A stretch of DNA of 64,000 nucleotides from Diogma glabrata. Lineage: Eukaryota > Arthropoda > Insecta > Diptera > Cylindrotomidae. The notes under the pieces are model-generated. The model did not search any database, was not told the origin of the DNA, and worked only from the letters and a program-made list of their open reading frames with translations. Below are positions 61,485 to 64,000 of this stretch, piece after piece. The translations under genes were made by a program, and so were the position numbers. Numbering within the stretch: position 1 is the first letter of the stretch; each line of letters opens with the position of its first letter. The stretch is from NCBI GenBank assembly GCA_963693315.1, contig OY856186.1:457123892-457187891 (forward strand), given 5' to 3'.

Positions 61485-62380
61485 TGGAAATTTTCAGGAT
61501 ATGAGTTAAATATACCCGCCCTGGGACCCAGGTACCCCGAGGGTCATCGCCGACATGGTATTCGTGTTCAGCGACCCCAAAAACCGCCGATTAACGAGCG
61601 TCGATCAATTTCGAGCTGTATTTATGGAAAGTTCCAGAAGATGAGCTGTATATAACCCGCCCTGGCCCCTAAGTACTCCGACGGTCGTCGCAGACATCAT
61701 ATTAGTGTTCAGCGGCCCCAAACCCCCAGTAACGAGCTTCGATCAAGTTCGAGCAGAATTTATGGAAAGCTCCAGGAGATGAGTTAGACATATCCGCTCT
61801 GGGCCCTCGGTACTCCGAACGTCATTGCCGACATCATATTCGTGCTCAGCGACCCCAAAAACCCACGATTAACGAGCTTCGATCAATTTCGAGTTGAACT
61901 AATGGGAAGTTCCAGGAGATGAGTTAGACATACCTGCCCTGAGCCCTAGGTACTCCGAGGGTCATCGACGACATCATATTCGTGTTGAGCGACCCCAAAA
62001 ACCCCCGAGTAACGAGCTTCGATCAATTTCGAGCTGTATTTATGGAAAGTTCAAGAAGATGAGGTGTATATAACTCGCCCTGGCCCCTAGGTACTCCGAA
62101 GGTCATCGCAGAAATCATATTCGTGAACAGCGGTCCCAAAAACACCCCAGTAACGAGCTTCGATCAATTTCTAGCTGAATTAATGTAAAGTTCCAGGAGA
62201 TGAGTTAGACATACCCGCTCTAGGCCCTAGGTACTCAGAGGGTCATCGCCGACATCATATTCGTGTTCAGCGACCCCAAAACCCCCCGAGTAACGAGCGT
62301 CGAACAATTTCGAGCTGAATTTATGGAAAGTTCAAAGAGATGAGGTGTATACAGCCCGCCCTGGCCCCTAGGTACTCCAG
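61485..62380 (+). repeat. 140-bp GC-richer satellite-like array
   Basis: The phrase GATGAG/TATGAG recurs at 61499, 61642, 61778, 61918, 62058, 62199 and 62339 (spacings about 143, 136, 140, 140, 141, 140). Units share ACTCCGAGGGTCATCGCC, ATCATATTCGTGTTCAGCG, CCCCAAAAACCCCCGAGTAA and CGATCAATTTCGAGC. Two unit types alternate imperfectly: GAGTTAGACATACCCGC (a) and GAGCTGTATATAACCCGCC (b), in order a-b-a-a-b-a-b. It is clearly GC-richer than its surroundings. The unit length is not a multiple of three and frames are not conserved, so it is not coding. Confidence 0.88.
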
Positions 62381-62655
62381 AGGTTTTTTGCGAAAAGTAG
62401 CTATGTTCACAAACTTTCCTGACGACTTCCTGAATCGAATGCAAAAACCGTATCTCGATCCATCTTACTCTGCCAATTTGTTTAGGTTTGGCCTATTTTT
62501 GTGCTCTATTTCCTCGCCTAAATGTATGTAGTAGTAAATTTTCTGATTTTTCTAATGTATGTTAAAATATAATTCCCTATTTTAAATGATCCGGTCCTGG
62601 TCCGTTTCTAGTAGGCAAGGTTGGCAAATGTCATGGTAATTTATATAAATATCAA

Positions 62656-62693
62656 AATATCCGATATATATCAGATATATATCCGATATATAT
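62656..62693. repeat. Short ATATATC iterations
   Basis: CCGATATATATCAGATATAT and CCGATATATAT form an imperfect palindromic run next to a MITE. Confidence 0.55.
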
Positions 62694-62943
62694 CGTCGCT
62701 TTAATAATGAAATGACGTATACGCAAAAGTACAGTTTCGAGATATTTGAGTTTAAAGTTTGATGTGCGCATGCATTTGCATGGACGTTAATTTATAATTT
62801 ATTAATTCTTACCCCCAGTCATAAAATAATTCGAAAATTTAAAAACGCCAATTCAAAGATGCCCTTATGGGGAATGCAGCGCACCTATTATATAAAAACA
62901 ACGTATAAATAGCATACGTTGTTTCATTATTAAAGCGACGATA
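62691..62943. mobile_element. Small MITE, ~250 bp
   Basis: The inverted ends CGTCGCTTTAATAATGAAAT and ATTTCATTATTAAAGCGACG (one or two mismatches on the right side) continue to ACGTATACG / GCATACGTT. It is non-coding and contains TGCGCGCATGC-like sequence. ATAT-rich flanks hide any target duplication. Confidence 0.65.
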
Positions 62944-63107
62944 TCAAGTTCTGACATTTATTTTTGAATTATTTTTGATTATCTATAATAAGCTGTCCAA
63001 CTAAAAAAATATAAAGAAAAAAATACAAAAATAGCAATTTTACTTTGCAAAGGAACAATTTAATAATTGATTTACTTAGTATTAGAAGTTACTAAAAAGT
63101 AAAAATT

Positions 63108-64000
63108 ACTGAAAAAAATCACGTCTTTGTTATCGGTAAACTCATCAAAACTGCCATCTTCAGCTATTTGGTCCACCTTGGTATCCGGCGATTTGAATAA
63201 ATCTGGTTTTACACGGGCTTTACTTTAACCGATTTTGTTTAAAAACTTTCTGTCATTGTGGATTTTGTTGAGAAACTCAAAACATTTTTCTTGCCAGTTG
63301 TACTTGACCATAGCTCGAGCGCCAATGTTTTCAATTTTTAATACTCCTTTTTTGTGCGTCCAAATGTTGTTTATATTGGAAAATACTGTCTCAGTGGGTG
63401 CAATACTTGCTGTTATTCACAAAACAGATTCGATTATTGTCACCAGTTCTTAGTACATTAACGATCGATCAGCAAAATGACGAGAAAAAAAATGTATCCA
63501 TTTTGTTGAGTAGACGATGCAGCTGGTGATGATGCTTAATTTAAATATTGTTCCTGCAAGTAAATTGTGTAAAAGCTTTATCGGCGTCTTTCTCATCAAA
63601 ATATTTGGGTTCAATCTTCCACATCATTGCATTTTTAACAACTTTCCATGTTGGCTTTTCAATGAGTCGTAACAACATTTTAAAACTTTAATTAAGTGTG
63701 GTCGAATGAAATTTTTTTGTTTAGATTTTTATGCCTTTTAACCGAGAAAACCATCGCAGTACTACAGAAAACATTCTAATAGACTTGCGTTTTGATGTAT
63801 CACATGCTATTGATTCGAAATTAACCGATGCCAATTCAACTTTGATTTTTTAACAATTCGGGAATTAAAAACATTGGAAACGATGGCCGCACATTTTGTT
63901 CGACCCATACAAAATTTGTGTTGTGTAAAAAACTTTCGACCAAAACGATTGATTCTGATGAACTTTGTGATAGCACTCACATTATCCCCTAACAATTTTG
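63108..64000 (-). pseudogene. hAT-family transposase relic, C-terminal part
   Basis: On the minus strand, entering from the right edge: GDNVSAITKFIRINRFGRKF, FCMGRTKCAAIVSNVFNS, then after frame changes SVNFESIACDTSKRKSIRMF. After more stops come a middle piece (KPTWKVVKNAMMWKIEPKYF) and a C-terminal piece (APTETVFSNINNIWTHKKG, then IENIGARAMVKYNW, then CFEFLNKIHNDRKFLNKIG). The TE.VFS..NNIWT..K...L motif is the hAT C-terminal dimerisation region. Large parts of the catalytic domain are missing or scrambled. The gene starts beyond the window. It is dead; no terminal inverted repeat is visible within reach. Confidence 0.78.

Overview
The window reads as intergenic or intronic nuclear DNA of an arthropod, most likely an insect. 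By eye it is strongly AT-rich. It holds non-LTR retrotransposons with spliceosome-free ORFs, Tc1/mariner, hAT and tyrosine-recombinase relics, MITEs, tRNA-derived SINEs and satellite-like arrays. I found no host protein-coding gene, rRNA, tRNA or CRISPR that I can support. Species-level assignment is not possible from what I can read. Family names below (Z, J, R, A, B, C, P) are local labels.

Layout. 1-14.4 kb is dominated by three copies of a large non-coding element, Z (574-2760, 6278-11214, and inverted 11507-14438). Each has a conserved 5' end, a 3' terminal hairpin, a subterminal inverted repeat and a core of about 629-bp tandem monomers. One copy split a long palindromic MITE, P (5588-6277 plus 11215-11338). 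3717-4303 is an internally deleted derivative of LINE family J. 14.4-26.4 kb holds scattered relics: a 5'UTR-only derivative of RTE-like family R fused to a 330-bp GA tract (16990-17583), an RNase H relic (19783-20530), a J derivative, a minisatellite element B, and two SINE-like copies with a LINE J tail.

26.4-41.7 kb is a nest of retrotransposons: a decayed Jockey-superfamily RT (26420-28170), a 5'-truncated R copy (28186-29931), a nearly full-length R copy (34178-37512) inserted with a 12-bp duplication inside a tyrosine-recombinase transposase gene, and an apparently intact J element with a 1007-codon ORF (38043-41645). 42.2-51.8 kb is a second nest: TIR element C with a zinc-finger-like relic, an old Z copy split by an apparent solo LTR that itself contains TIR element A1, a mariner with internal deletions, and A2 containing B2.

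54.9-57.4 kb is a cluster of inverted SINE copies and palindromic repeats. 61.5-62.4 kb is a comparatively GC-rich 140-bp satellite. The right edge carries the C-terminal part of a decayed hAT transposase.

The genes do not form a pathway. The logic is autonomous elements (R, J, mariner, hAT, recombinase) beside deletion derivatives that keep only their ends, giving a readable insertion chronology.
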